This document shows positions 7,727 through 16,357 of a DNA stretch of 64,000 bases, piece after piece. A program made the translations under genes and the position numbers. Within the stretch, counting starts at the first letter, position 1. Each line of letters starts with the position of its first letter. The notes under the pieces were generated by a model that saw only the letters and a list, made by a program, of their open reading frames with translations, made no database searches and was not told the origin of the DNA. This DNA is from Bradyrhizobium sp. 132 (GTDB taxonomy: Bacteria > Pseudomonadota > Alphaproteobacteria > Rhizobiales > Xanthobacteraceae). The stretch covers positions 52,842-116,841 of the forward strand of contig NZ_JADPKY010000112.1 of the NCBI RefSeq assembly GCF_023074185.1, read 5' to 3'.

Positions 7727-9439
7727 ATGGGAATCGTGGCCGACGACAACACAACGCAGGAATCGTCCAAGCACTTATCGCCCAAACGTCTGGCGCTGGC
7801 GGAAGAGGGGATCATGGAAACCCTGCTGCTGCCATTCTCCCCACGCTTCATCATCCTGACGATCTGCGCGGTGGTCACCGCGTTGCTGATCGGCATCGGC
7901 ATCGCCGACCGCAAGATCTTCGACATCCTGCTGATCCCGATCCTGATCTTCGGCGCGTTGACGGCGCTTGGCGTCCGCGACCTGATGCAGAAGGGCCATG
8001 CGGTTCTGCGTAATTACCCGATCTCGGCGCATATCCGCTTCCTGCTCGAAGAGATTCGTCCGGAAATGCGGCAGTATTTCTTCGAGAGCGAGAAGGACGG
8101 CATGCCGTTCTCGCGCGACATCCGTGCGGTGGTCTATCAGCGCGCCAAGATGCAGCTCGACAAGCGTCCGTTCGGCACCCAGGAGGACGTCTACCGCGAG
8201 GGCTACGAGTGGATGCATCACTCGGTCTCGCCGAAGACGCATGCCGATGAGAAATTCCGCGTCACCATCGGCGGGCCGGATTGCGCGAAGCCCTATTCCG
8301 CTTCGGTGTTCAACATCTCGGCGATGAGTTTTGGCGCGCTCAGCCCGAACGCCGTGCGAGCGCTGAATGCCGGCGCCAGGAAGGGCGCCTTCGCGCATGA
8401 CACCGGCGAGGGCGGCGTCAGTCCCTATCATCGCGAGATGGGCGGCGACATCATCTGGGAGATCGGCTCGGGTTATTTCGGCTGTCGCCATCTCGACGGC
8501 AGCTTCGATCCCGAGGCGTTCGCGCGCGTCGCGACCCAGGACCAGATCAAGATGGTCGAGCTCAAGATCAGCCAGGGCGCCAAGCCCGGCCATGGCGGCG
8601 TGCTGCCGGCGGCGAAGGTTTCGGAAGAGATTTCCAAGATCCGCGGCGTCGCGATGGGCGAGGATTGCATCTCGCCGGCTTCGCACCGCGCCTTCTCGAC
8701 GCCAATAGGCATGATGCGGTTCATCGCCGAGATGCGCCGCCTCTCCGGCGGCAAGCCGACGGGATTCAAGCTCTGCATCGGCCATCCCTGGGAATTTCTG
8801 GCGATCTGCAAGGCCATGATCGAGACCGGCATCTATCCTGATTTCATCGTCGTCGACGGCAACGAGGGCGGCACCGGCGCGGCGCCGCTGGAGTTCATGG
8901 ATCATCTGGGCATGCCGATGCGCGAAGGGATCAATTTCGTCCACAATGCGCTGATCGGCATCAATGCGCGCGACCGCATCAAGCTCGGCGCCTCCGGCAA
9001 GATCGCCACTGCGTTCGACATGGCGCGCGCCATGGCGATCGGTGCCGACTGGTGCAATTCGGCGCGCGGATTCATGTTCTCGCTCGGCTGCATCCAGTCG
9101 CTGAGCTGCCACACCGACCGCTGCCCGACCGGTGTCGCAACCCAGGATCCGACGCGTGCCCGCGCGCTCTATGTGCCGCTCAAGATCGACCGCGTGCACA
9201 ACTACCACCATGCGACGCTGCACTCGCTGAGCGAGCTGATTGCCGCGGCCGGCCTTGAACATCCGCAGCAATTGCGCCCGATCCACTTCAGCCAGCGGAC
9301 CTCGACGACCCAGGTGAAATCCTTCGCACAGCTCTACCCGTCGCTGCGCCCGGGTGAGTTGCTCGAAGGCACCGAAGACCCGCGCTTCCGGGACGCCTGG
9401 CAGATGGCGCGGACGGAGACGTTCCAGCCGGCGCAGTAG
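7727..9439 (+). CDS. FMN-binding glutamate synthase family protein (GltB-like, membrane-anchored)
   Basis: 570 residues. Two hydrophobic segments near residues 38-80 anchor the N-terminus. The rest is a glutamate-synthase alpha/beta barrel: NISAMSFGALSPNAVRALN, AFAHDTGEGGVSPYHREMGG, KPGHGGVLPAAKVSEEI, VVDGNEGGTGAAPLEF, and the cluster-binding Cys motif SLGCIQSLSCHTDRCPTG. It lacks the N-terminal glutaminase and the C-terminal beta-helix of GltB. Probably an amidotransferase-like or C-N oxidoreductase; the real reaction of this subfamily is not settled. Start uncertain: the ATG at 7727 abuts GAGAGG, a GTG at 7736 is better spaced, and an ATG at 7814 also has an AGAGGGG site. Confidence 0.85.
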   Translation: MGIVADDNTTQESSKHLSPKRLALAEEGIMETLLLPFSPRFIILTICAVVTALLIGIGIADRKIFDILLIPILIFGALTALGVRDLMQKGHAVLRNYPISAHIRFLLEEIRPEMRQYFFESEKDGMPFSRDIRAVVYQRAKMQLDKRPFGTQEDVYREGYEWMHHSVSPKTHADEKFRVTIGGPDCAKPYSASVFNISAMSFGALSPNAVRALNAGARKGAFAHDTGEGGVSPYHREMGGDIIWEIGSGYFGCRHLDGSFDPEAFARVATQDQIKMVELKISQGAKPGHGGVLPAAKVSEEISKIRGVAMGEDCISPASHRAFSTPIGMMRFIAEMRRLSGGKPTGFKLCIGHPWEFLAICKAMIETGIYPDFIVVDGNEGGTGAAPLEFMDHLGMPMREGINFVHNALIGINARDRIKLGASGKIATAFDMARAMAIGADWCNSARGFMFSLGCIQSLSCHTDRCPTGVATQDPTRARALYVPLKIDRVHNYHHATLHSLSELIAAAGLEHPQQLRPIHFSQRTSTTQVKSFAQLYPSLRPGELLEGTEDPRFRDAWQMARTETFQPAQ

Positions 9440-9546
9440 GCGCCGGTCCACCGCATGATACCGCCCCACGTCTGACCGCGCGTAAATTTCCCGGGAGCGA
9501 GGTTGCAGCTTAACGTCCGTGTCAGCTTCGGGTGTAAACTGGCTCC

Positions 9547-9786
9547 ATGGACGAACGACGCGACAAGGCAAGGCATCGCGTGCTGAAGGCCGGGACGATC
9601 GAGTTCGGCGGCGGCGCGATCGACTGCACCGTCCGCAACCTGTCCGGTACCGGCGCCGCGCTCGACGTCTCCAGCCCCGTCGGCATCCCCGACCATTTCA
9701 CCCTGTTCGTCCAGGTTGACGGCACGCATCTCGCCTGCACCGTGGTCTGGCGCAAGGAAAAGCGGATCGGCGTGAGGTTCGGGTGA
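9547..9786 (+). CDS. PilZ domain protein
   Basis: 79 residues, a single short PilZ-like domain: it starts MDERRDKARHRVLKAGTI (the RxxxR-type segment that contacts cyclic di-GMP), continues DCTVRNLSGTGAALDV (the D/NxSxxG motif) and ends with WRKEKRIGVRFG. Small single-domain PilZ proteins act as cyclic di-GMP receptors that tune motility, exopolysaccharide or secretion, but many of the shortest ones have lost ligand binding. It stands alone between the glutamate-synthase-like gene and the convergent CNNM gene. Confidence 0.85.
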   Translation: MDERRDKARHRVLKAGTIEFGGGAIDCTVRNLSGTGAALDVSSPVGIPDHFTLFVQVDGTHLACTVVWRKEKRIGVRFG

Positions 9787-9844
9787 GGGGTTCTCTCCGC
9801 GAGCGCTTCTCTTGTAATCGAGTTTCGCGGAGACAGGCAGCATC

Positions 9845-11140
9845 TTATCCTGTCTCGACTTCGCCGATCCGGCTCGCCAAAATCTTGTCGATCCGCCGCC
9901 CGTCGAGATCGATCACCTCGATGTGCCAGCCGCCGAGGTCGAAGGCGTCGCCGACATCAGGCAGCAGGTTGAACTGCTGCAGCACGAAGCCGGCGACCGT
10001 GTTGTAGCGGTGCGGCGGCAGTTCGATGCCGAGCAGCTCGCCGAACTCGTCGACCGGCATCCAGCCTGAGATCAGCAGTGAATCGTCCGCGCGCTTGACG
10101 TAGGCCGGTTCCGGCGGGCCTTCCTCGGAATGGAAGGCGCCGACGATCGATTCCAGAATGTCAGCCGTCGTCACGATGCCTTCGAAGGCGCCGTATTCGT
10201 CGTAGACGAGGCCAACATGCACCGGCGCAGCCTTCAGGATCGCGAGCACGTCGCGGGCATCCGCCGACGCGGGAATGCCCGGCGCCTCGCGAACCAGCGC
10301 GCGCAAATCCGGCGTGCGCTCGTTCATGTAGGCGACCAGCAGGTCCTTGGCCTGGAGCACGCCAATCGGCTTGTCACGGTCACCGTCGGACACGGGGAAG
10401 CGCGAATGCGGACTCTTCGCGATGGTCGCTTGAATGTTCTCCGGTGCATCGCGCAGGTCGATCTCGTTGACCTCCGTGCGCGGCGTCATGATTGCGCCGA
10501 CCGGCCGGTCGCCAAGCCGCATCACGCCTGCGATCATTTCCTTTTCGCCCGATTCCAGCACGCCCGCGCTTTCGGCCTCGCTGACCAGATGATGGATCTC
10601 GTCCTCCGAGACCTTCTCCTCGGCCTTGCCGCCGCGGCCGAGTAGCGAGAGGATCAGCTTGCCGGAGAGATCGAGCAGGAAAACCAGCGGCAGCGAGACC
10701 CGCGCCAGAACGTGCATCGCGGGGGCGACCTTGACCGCGATGCTCTCGGGGTCGCGCAGCGCCACCTGCTTCGGCACCAGCTCGCCGACGATCAGGGTGG
10801 CGTAGGTGATGAGCGTGACCACGATGCCGACGCCGACGATGTCGGCAATCCCTGCGGACAAGCCGAGTTCGAGCAGCCATTGCGTCAGCCGCTGCCCGAG
10901 CGTCGCGCCCGAGAACGCGCCGGAGAGCACGCCGACCAGCGTGATGCCGATCTGCACCGTCGAGAGGAATTTGCCGGGATCGGCCGCGAGCGTCAGCGCC
11001 CGCTCGGCGCCGCGTACGCCCTTGGCGGCAAGTATGGACAGCCGTGCCGGGCGCGAGGAGACCACCGCCAGCTCGGACATGGAGAGCAAACCGTTGATGA
11101 CGATCAGGACGACGACGATGGCGAGTTCGACGGAGAGCAT
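9845..11140 (-). CDS. CNNM / hemolysin-family membrane protein with CBS pair and CorC_HlyC domain
   Basis: 431 residues from the ATG at 11138-11140, which puts the first membrane helix (ELAIVVVLIVINGLLSM) at the N-terminus; an upstream in-frame extension is basic and unlikely. Residues 1-190 form the DUF21/CNNM membrane domain with the SMSELAVVSSRPARL motif. A CBS pair follows (MTPRTEVNEIDLRD to about residue 335), then a CorC_HlyC domain to the end (GWMPVDEFGELLGIELP, YNTVAGFVLQQFNLLPDVGD). Relatives act in Mg2+ or Co2+ efflux; the old name hemolysin is historical. Confidence 0.87.
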   Translation of the reverse strand: MLSVELAIVVVLIVINGLLSMSELAVVSSRPARLSILAAKGVRGAERALTLAADPGKFLSTVQIGITLVGVLSGAFSGATLGQRLTQWLLELGLSAGIADIVGVGIVVTLITYATLIVGELVPKQVALRDPESIAVKVAPAMHVLARVSLPLVFLLDLSGKLILSLLGRGGKAEEKVSEDEIHHLVSEAESAGVLESGEKEMIAGVMRLGDRPVGAIMTPRTEVNEIDLRDAPENIQATIAKSPHSRFPVSDGDRDKPIGVLQAKDLLVAYMNERTPDLRALVREAPGIPASADARDVLAILKAAPVHVGLVYDEYGAFEGIVTTADILESIVGAFHSEEGPPEPAYVKRADDSLLISGWMPVDEFGELLGIELPPHRYNTVAGFVLQQFNLLPDVGDAFDLGGWHIEVIDLDGRRIDKILASRIGEVETG

Positions 11141-11284
11141 TGACGTTCCGAGGTAATGGAGTGTGGCCAGACGGCGGCGCAAGCATTGATATAGGTATTC
11201 GGGGAAGAAATGCCGACGATTCTGTCGCATCCGGGCCGAGGGAACCTCTCGCGTCACTGAACGCTAGCGACGCCGGCACCCCGC

Positions 11285-11584
11285 GCAACTACGACCAACG
11301 ACCATGTCGGCGAGCTCGCCAAGGCTGCCGGCCGGATCGGCGACGTGGTCGAGCTCATCAGCCAGATCGCGGGCCAGACCAATCTACTGGGACTCAACGC
11401 GACCATCGAGGCGGCGCGCGGCACCCAGCAGGTCTCCGCCAGCATCGTCGACGTGCAGCGCGGCGCGAGCCAGACCGGATCGGCCTCCTCCAACGTGCTT
11501 GCGTCAGCGAGGTCGCTGTCCGGCGAGAGCAGCCGCCTCAAGGTCGAGGTCGGAAAATTTCTCGACGCCATCCGCGCTGCATAG
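11285..11584 (+). pseudogene. Remnant of a methyl-accepting chemotaxis protein (signalling-domain tail with internal deletion)
   Basis: About 99 codons without a proper start or sensor region. The first part reads TTTNDHVGELAKAAGRIGD and VVELISQIAGQTNLLGLNAT, the MCP hairpin tip up to IEAARG. It then jumps straight to TQQVSASIVDVQRGASQTGS and ends SSRLKVEVGKFLDAIRAA, the usual C-terminal end of Bradyrhizobium receptors. Compared with the intact receptor at 36570-38537, some 80 residues between IEAARA and the QQAS-x-GT region are missing. The two deletion ends share an AARG-like sequence, so loss by recombination between short repeats is plausible. No longer functional. Confidence 0.75.
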
Positions 11585-11605
11585 GAAACGCGTCGCGGGC
11601 AGCGC

Positions 11606-13687
11606 TCAGAACTCGCCGTGCAGCCGGCCCGAGAACACCGACACCGGCCCGCGATCGGCGTTGTAGGCGGGATTGACGATCAGCTGGTAGTCGGCGGTGA
11701 AGGTGAGATTCTTGTTCAGCGCGTAGGCGTAGTAGGTTTCGAGGATTCGTTCCCTGCGGTAGTTGAGCGCGCCGTCGCCGATGAGAACACCGAGGCCGCC
11801 GGCGGCCAGGAAGTCGCGATAATCCTGCGAGATGGCATTGACGGCGCCGCCGACGCCGATCACGTCATCGGGCCGGCCCCATTTCGTGCCCTTGATCGAA
11901 AGACCGCCGGACAGGCTGCGGTTGATATCGGTGAAGGCGAGCGTTTCGCTCTTGCCGTCATTCCAGCTCCAGCGGCCGAACAGCCCGACATCGTCCGTGA
12001 TCGCCTGTTCGAGATTGACGACGTAGCCGACCTTGATGCGGCCGCGCCGGGTCTGGGCGATGTCGAGATTGAGCGCGGGATTGTCCAGCGTTTCGCGGAA
12101 GCTGCCCATATTGGCGCTGTCGAGCCAGCCCATGGTCCTGAGCTTGCCGGGTCGGCCGAACAGCGAGAAGCGCGTCTCGATCTCGACCACGTACTGGCCA
12201 CGCTCCCCGGCCTTGGTGTCGAAATGATTTGAATTGGGCTCCGCCACCATCAGGAAATAACCGCCGCGCAGCGCCCATTGCTTCTGGTTGAACTCGGCGG
12301 TGACGCCGTAGGTGAGGCCGACCTTGTCGGCCGAATAGTCGAAGGCGCCCGGCGCCCACAGCGACCAGTTCATGAAGTCCTTGCGGGTGTCCTTGGCGTA
12401 GGCATTGCCGTCGAACACGTCGATCACCGCGAACTTGCCGGCCTGCACCGTGAGCCTGGAAACGTCGACCTTCTGCCCAAGCTGCAGCTGGCCGCTCGCG
12501 AGCTCTTCCTGCTCGCCGCCAAAGCCAAACGTCTGGCGCACGAACAGGCGCGAGGTGTTGTAATGCGGATAGGGAAAGTTCGACTTTTGCGCTTCGCCAT
12601 TCGGAAAGCCCGCGGCGCCAACGGTGTCGTTCAATCCAAATCCCTGCAGCAGCTCGGGATTGTAATAGACCTCGCCACCGTCCCACAGCCGCGCGTTCAG
12701 GAACAGGCTGTTGCTCCACGTCGCCTTGGCCTGCGCCGACGGCGAGAGCGAGTTCGGCCCGGTGTAGAGAGCAGGGAACGACGGATAGCCTTGCGGCAGA
12801 TAAGTGCTCTGGCCGTGAATCTCCCAGCGATCCGATTCAGTGTCGATCAGCGAACTGATCGCCGAACTCTTGGGGTTGTAGCTCGGCATGCCCGGCCAAT
12901 CGACCTTGCGGTTGAGGCCGAGCCGGATCGACTGGAAATCGAGCGACGAGGAAGTGTACTGGGCGCCCGTGGAGAAGGCGACATTGGCGCTGTCGAAGCG
13001 GCTGTAGAGATATTCGACTCGCGCGCTCCAATGCGGCGCGAAGCCGTATTCGATGCCGGCACCGGCGATCCAGCCGGGCCGCGTGTTCAGGATTTTCGGG
13101 ACGTCACCTGCGGCCGGCGTGTCGAAATAGCGCTCGCCCATCCATGCAAAGCCGCCGGTGGCATAGACCAGCCACGGACCACTGGTGTAGCCGAGGCGGC
13201 CGCGCAGGCTCGCGGTGTAGTCCCATTGCTGCGTGACGGTGTTGGCGGGTGTCGCCAGGAAGGAGACGATCGAGTTGGACGTGATGTAATTGGGAAACGA
13301 AAAATCGCCTTCGGCGCCCACCAGCCAGCCGGAGTTGAGCCGGTAATTGTAGCCGGCCTGCACGCCACCGATCATGCCGCTGAAGACGCCGCTGTCGTTG
13401 ATCCCTGTGCCGTCGTTCAGCGCAAAGCGCGACGAACCCAGGCTATAGCCGGCGTGTGCACCGATATACAGGCCCGTCCAGTCGTAGACCGCCTTCAGCG
13501 CCGGCGCCTTCAGCGGCAGGTCGGCCGCGTTGCCGGTGGCGGGAAAAGCCAATACGCCCGAGGCAATCGCCGCGGCCGTCCGCAAGTACAGCTGTCGGTG
13601 ACCCCTCAACGCCAAAACGCACGCCCCCAAACGCGAATGTGTCCCACCCGCCGCGATATCCCTGCCGATTCGCGGCGACCCTGTCAT
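11606..13687 (-). CDS. Outer-membrane protein: Omp25-like barrel fused to OprB-type carbohydrate porin
   Basis: About 693 residues. A hydrophobic signal segment (TAAAIASGVLAFPATGNA) precedes the mature start AADLPLKAP. The next 220 or so residues are an 8-strand Omp25/Omp31-type barrel (YDWTGLYIGAHAGYSLGSS, GGVQAGYNYRLNSGWLVGAE, ARVEYLYSRFDS). From about residue 265 on it is an OprB-family carbohydrate porin (RWEIHGQSTYLPQGYPSF, NPELLQGFGLNDTVGAAGFP, AYALNKNLTFTADYQLIVNP, terminal SGRLHGEF with final Phe for BAM recognition). OprB porins pass sugars through the outer membrane. Start uncertain: an ATG at 13687 is used, with TTG alternatives both closer to the signal and further upstream (13768). 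Confidence 0.85.
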   Translation of the reverse strand: MTGSPRIGRDIAAGGTHSRLGACVLALRGHRQLYLRTAAAIASGVLAFPATGNAADLPLKAPALKAVYDWTGLYIGAHAGYSLGSSRFALNDGTGINDSGVFSGMIGGVQAGYNYRLNSGWLVGAEGDFSFPNYITSNSIVSFLATPANTVTQQWDYTASLRGRLGYTSGPWLVYATGGFAWMGERYFDTPAAGDVPKILNTRPGWIAGAGIEYGFAPHWSARVEYLYSRFDSANVAFSTGAQYTSSSLDFQSIRLGLNRKVDWPGMPSYNPKSSAISSLIDTESDRWEIHGQSTYLPQGYPSFPALYTGPNSLSPSAQAKATWSNSLFLNARLWDGGEVYYNPELLQGFGLNDTVGAAGFPNGEAQKSNFPYPHYNTSRLFVRQTFGFGGEQEELASGQLQLGQKVDVSRLTVQAGKFAVIDVFDGNAYAKDTRKDFMNWSLWAPGAFDYSADKVGLTYGVTAEFNQKQWALRGGYFLMVAEPNSNHFDTKAGERGQYVVEIETRFSLFGRPGKLRTMGWLDSANMGSFRETLDNPALNLDIAQTRRGRIKVGYVVNLEQAITDDVGLFGRWSWNDGKSETLAFTDINRSLSGGLSIKGTKWGRPDDVIGVGGAVNAISQDYRDFLAAGGLGVLIGDGALNYRRERILETYYAYALNKNLTFTADYQLIVNPAYNADRGPVSVFSGRLHGEF

Positions 13688-13877
13688 CAGGTCTTGGGTG
13701 CTCCCGCGATCGGACGAGATGATCTCGATCCGGCGCAGTTTCTTCCCAAGCCCCTGAGCCCGTTGCAAACCTTATTGCAATTAATTCGCAATAGCAACTG
13801 ATGCGGATTGCCGCGGAGGATAGTTCGCACCTCGGTGTGACGGGACTGCAACAAATTCCCGAGGCCTGAAAACGGAT

Positions 13878-13909
13878 GACCCCGCCCGGGGGGACATCCG
13901 GGCGGGGTC
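13878..13909 (-). terminator. Strong GC hairpin terminator for the small gene at 13985-14245
   Basis: GACCCCGCCCGG, an 8-nt loop and CCGGGCGGGGTC form a perfect 12-bp stem. On the minus strand it is followed by ATCCGTTTTC, a short T-run, 75 bp downstream of the small gene's stop. The form fits an intrinsic terminator. Confidence 0.7.
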
Positions 13910-13984
13910 GGGGCACGACACGGGGTGGATGAGGCGCCCGTGTCGGACGCAGGATCCACGTGAGATCGGCCTCAGGTACTCAAA

Positions 13985-14245
13985 TCAGTAGCAGCTACGA
14001 ACGCGGCCAACGTACTGGCCGAAGGCGTTGTACCGGGCGACCCAGCCGCAGCGGTGATAGCCGTAATAGGGATCGTTGCTGGCGGCGATCGCGGTGCCGA
14101 CGACGGCGGCGGTAGCGATACCCAGGCCGACACCGACGCCCCAGCCGAGCGGCTTGGCTTGCGCCTGCGAGGTGGTGGCCACGACGCTGCCGGTCAGGGT
14201 GAGCGCGGCGAAGGCAACTGCGAAAATCTTGGTCTTGATCGACAT
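13985..14245 (-). CDS. Small secreted glycine/alanine-rich envelope protein
   Basis: 86 residues from the ATG at 14243-14245, which has GGAG six bases upstream. Signal peptide up to SQAQA; the mature part holds a Gly/Ala-rich hydrophobic stretch (GWGVGVGLGIATAAVVGTAI) and ends with HRCGWVARYNAFGQYVGRVR followed by SCY. It resembles the small glycine-zipper-like proteins common in Bradyrhizobium, here with a two-cysteine Tyr/Arg tail. Function unknown; similar in plan to the 106-residue protein at 21945-22265. Confidence 0.75.
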   Translation of the reverse strand: MSIKTKIFAVAFAALTLTGSVVATTSQAQAKPLGWGVGVGLGIATAAVVGTAIAASNDPYYGYHRCGWVARYNAFGQYVGRVRSCY

Positions 14246-14384
14246 TTGAAACTCCATCCGGGTTGAGGCGGTCCGTTGTGGCCCGCGTGCCCAGTTGGAC
14301 GGAGGCTCCTCGAATCCGGTTCGAAGGCCGCGAATTCAGTCGCGCAGTTCGAATCCTTCCTGAATGATTACAATGAGATACGAG

Positions 14385-15191
14385 CTAGCCGAGGGGGCCT
14401 TTGGCGAGCCTGTTCACGTCGAAGTTATCGACCTCGGCAAGCAGTTCGCAAAAGGCGCGGGCGCCCTGGTCGATCAGCTGCTCGCCCTTCGCGGCCACGG
14501 CCAGCGTCGCATTACCGACGGCACCGCTCGGGTGGAGATCCTGCGCCTGCCAGGCGAAGGGCGCGGGCCGCTGCGTCGACAGCCAGCGATATTGCTTCTC
14601 CAACGCGATGCTGCTCGCGGGGAAATCCGCGATTGCATCGGCGCGCACCTGATCGGGATAGCGCGCCAGCATGATCGAGGTCTCCACCGCGCCGCCATGA
14701 ATGCCGTGGCGCACTTCGTCGGCCGGGAACAGCTTGTCCGCGGCTGACAGCCGCGACCACGACGTCGTCACCACCAGCAGCTTGTGATGCGCGCGAAGAT
14801 CCTGAGCAATCAGCATCATCGCGGCGCTGTTGCCGCCGTGGCTGGTGATGATGACGAGCTTCTTCAATCCGCGCCGCGCGACGTCCTCGCCGATTCCTGT
14901 CCATCTCTTCAGCGCGATTTCGGTCGGCAGCGTCTGCGTGCCCGGATAGTCGATATGCTCGGTGGAAATCCCGACCGGCTCAACAGGCAGGAAAATCGCC
15001 GGAATGTTCGCGGGCAACAGCTCGTGCATGCGCGCGAGATAGGCGTCCGCAATCAGCACGTCGGTTGTGAGCGGCAGGTGCGGGCCGTGCTGCTCGGTCG
15101 CCGCCAGCGGCAGCACTGCGATCCAGCGCGACACGTCGGTGAGGCCAGCTTCGGACCAGCGGATATCGGTCCAGTCGCGGGAGGGCGTCAT
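14385..15191 (-). CDS. Creatininase family amidohydrolase
   Basis: 268 residues. Family marks are present: VLPLAATEQHGPHLPLTTDV (the metal-binding E-x-HG-x-H-LP motif), DYPGTQTLPTE, and LVIITSHGGNSAAMML, with GIHGGAVETSIMLA late in the chain. Members include creatinine amidohydrolase and formamide hydrolases of riboflavin or mycofactocin routes; this member cannot be assigned a substrate. It is transcribed away from the ABC operon starting at 15325, sharing a 133-bp promoter region, so its substrate may be related to what that transporter imports. Confidence 0.82.
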   Translation of the reverse strand: MTPSRDWTDIRWSEAGLTDVSRWIAVLPLAATEQHGPHLPLTTDVLIADAYLARMHELLPANIPAIFLPVEPVGISTEHIDYPGTQTLPTEIALKRWTGIGEDVARRGLKKLVIITSHGGNSAAMMLIAQDLRAHHKLLVVTTSWSRLSAADKLFPADEVRHGIHGGAVETSIMLARYPDQVRADAIADFPASSIALEKQYRWLSTQRPAPFAWQAQDLHPSGAVGNATLAVAAKGEQLIDQGARAFCELLAEVDNFDVNRLAKGPLG

Positions 15192-15324
15192 CAAGGTTTC
15201 TTTGGAGGTTTCTTTGCCCAAATTTGTCACGTAGTTTGGGGTTATGGAGGGGACGCGGACTCGGCCGGCTTGCGTCCCCGATTGCCTTGTTATCATGGGC
15301 CGGAACGATCGACGGAGTCCAATC

Positions 15325-16347
15325 ATGCGTCTCATCCATCTCTGGCGAGCGTTAACGGGGGCCTTGGTGGCCGCATCTCTCGCGGCCCTGCCCGTGCGTG
15401 CCGAAACGCTCGACAAGGTCACCTTCGGCACCAATTGGGTTGCCGAGGCCGAGCATGGCGGCTTTTTCCAGGCCGTCGCCGACGGCACCTACGAGAAATA
15501 CGGCCTCGACGTCACCATCGTCCCCGGCGGGCCCAACGAGAACAACCGGATGCTGCTGATCGCCGGCAAGATCGATTTCTTCATGGCCGCGAACACGCTG
15601 ATGTCGTTCGACGCGGTCGCCAACAACGTCCCGGTCGTCACCATCGCCGCGGTGTTCCAGAAGGATCCGCAGGTGATGCTGACGCAGCCCGACGCCAAGG
15701 TCGCCAAGATCGAGGACCTCAAGCCGCTGACGCTGTTCGTCTCCAAGGAGGGCATGACCAGCTATTTCCAGTGGCTGAAGTCCGAATACGGTTTCAGCGA
15801 GAAGAACGTTCGCCCCTATAATTTCAATCCGCAGCCCTTCATCGCCAATCCCAAGAGCGCGATGCAGGGTTACGTCACCTCCGAGCCCTTCGCGGTCGAG
15901 AAGGCGGCCGGCTTCAAGCCCAATGTGCTGCTGCTCGCCGATTACGGCTTCAACACCTATTCGACCCTGATCGAGACCCGCCGCGACGTGGTCGAGAAGA
16001 AGCCCGACCTGGTGCAGCGCTTCGTCGACGCCTCCATGGTCGGCTGGTACAATTACATCTACCGCGACAATTCCGCGGGCAACGCCATGATCAAGAAGCT
16101 CAATCCGGAGATGACCGACGAACTGCTCGCCTATTCCGTCGCCAAGATGAAGGAATACGGCATCGTCGATTCCGGCGAGTCGCTGAAGAACGGCATCGGC
16201 GCGATGAGCGACGATCGCTACACCTCCTTCTTCAACAAGATGGTGAAGGCGGGTGTCGTGAAGCCGGACCTCGACTTCCGCAAATCCTATACGCTGCGCT
16301 TCGTCAACAAGGGCGTCGGCGTCGAGCTGCGCCCCAGCAAGCCGTAG
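15325..16347 (+). CDS. ABC transporter substrate-binding protein (NMT1/THI5-like, TauA/SsuA class)
   Basis: 340 residues from the ATG behind CGGAG. Signal peptide ends at PVRA-ETLDK. The mature protein has the NMT1 pattern: VTFGTNWVAEAEHGGFFQAV, YGLDVTIVPGGPNENNRMLL, KIDFFMAANTLMSFDAVANN, and FVSKEGMTSYFQWLKSEYGF. Such proteins bind small organic compounds, for example taurine, sulfonates or pyrimidine precursors. It opens a five-gene operon with its own ATPase and permease, 10 bp and further downstream; the dehydrogenase that follows suggests an organic acid or a compound degraded to one. Confidence 0.88.
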   Translation: MRLIHLWRALTGALVAASLAALPVRAETLDKVTFGTNWVAEAEHGGFFQAVADGTYEKYGLDVTIVPGGPNENNRMLLIAGKIDFFMAANTLMSFDAVANNVPVVTIAAVFQKDPQVMLTQPDAKVAKIEDLKPLTLFVSKEGMTSYFQWLKSEYGFSEKNVRPYNFNPQPFIANPKSAMQGYVTSEPFAVEKAAGFKPNVLLLADYGFNTYSTLIETRRDVVEKKPDLVQRFVDASMVGWYNYIYRDNSAGNAMIKKLNPEMTDELLAYSVAKMKEYGIVDSGESLKNGIGAMSDDRYTSFFNKMVKAGVVKPDLDFRKSYTLRFVNKGVGVELRPSKP

Positions 16348-16357
16348 CGCAAGGTCG

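Noticed and set aside
7775..9571. 598-codon minus-strand frame opposite the glutamate-synthase-like gene
   Set aside because: Shadow of a well-supported gene, no recognisable domain.
12278..13801. 507-codon plus-strand frame opposite the porin
   Set aside because: Antisense to a well-supported outer-membrane protein; no domain.
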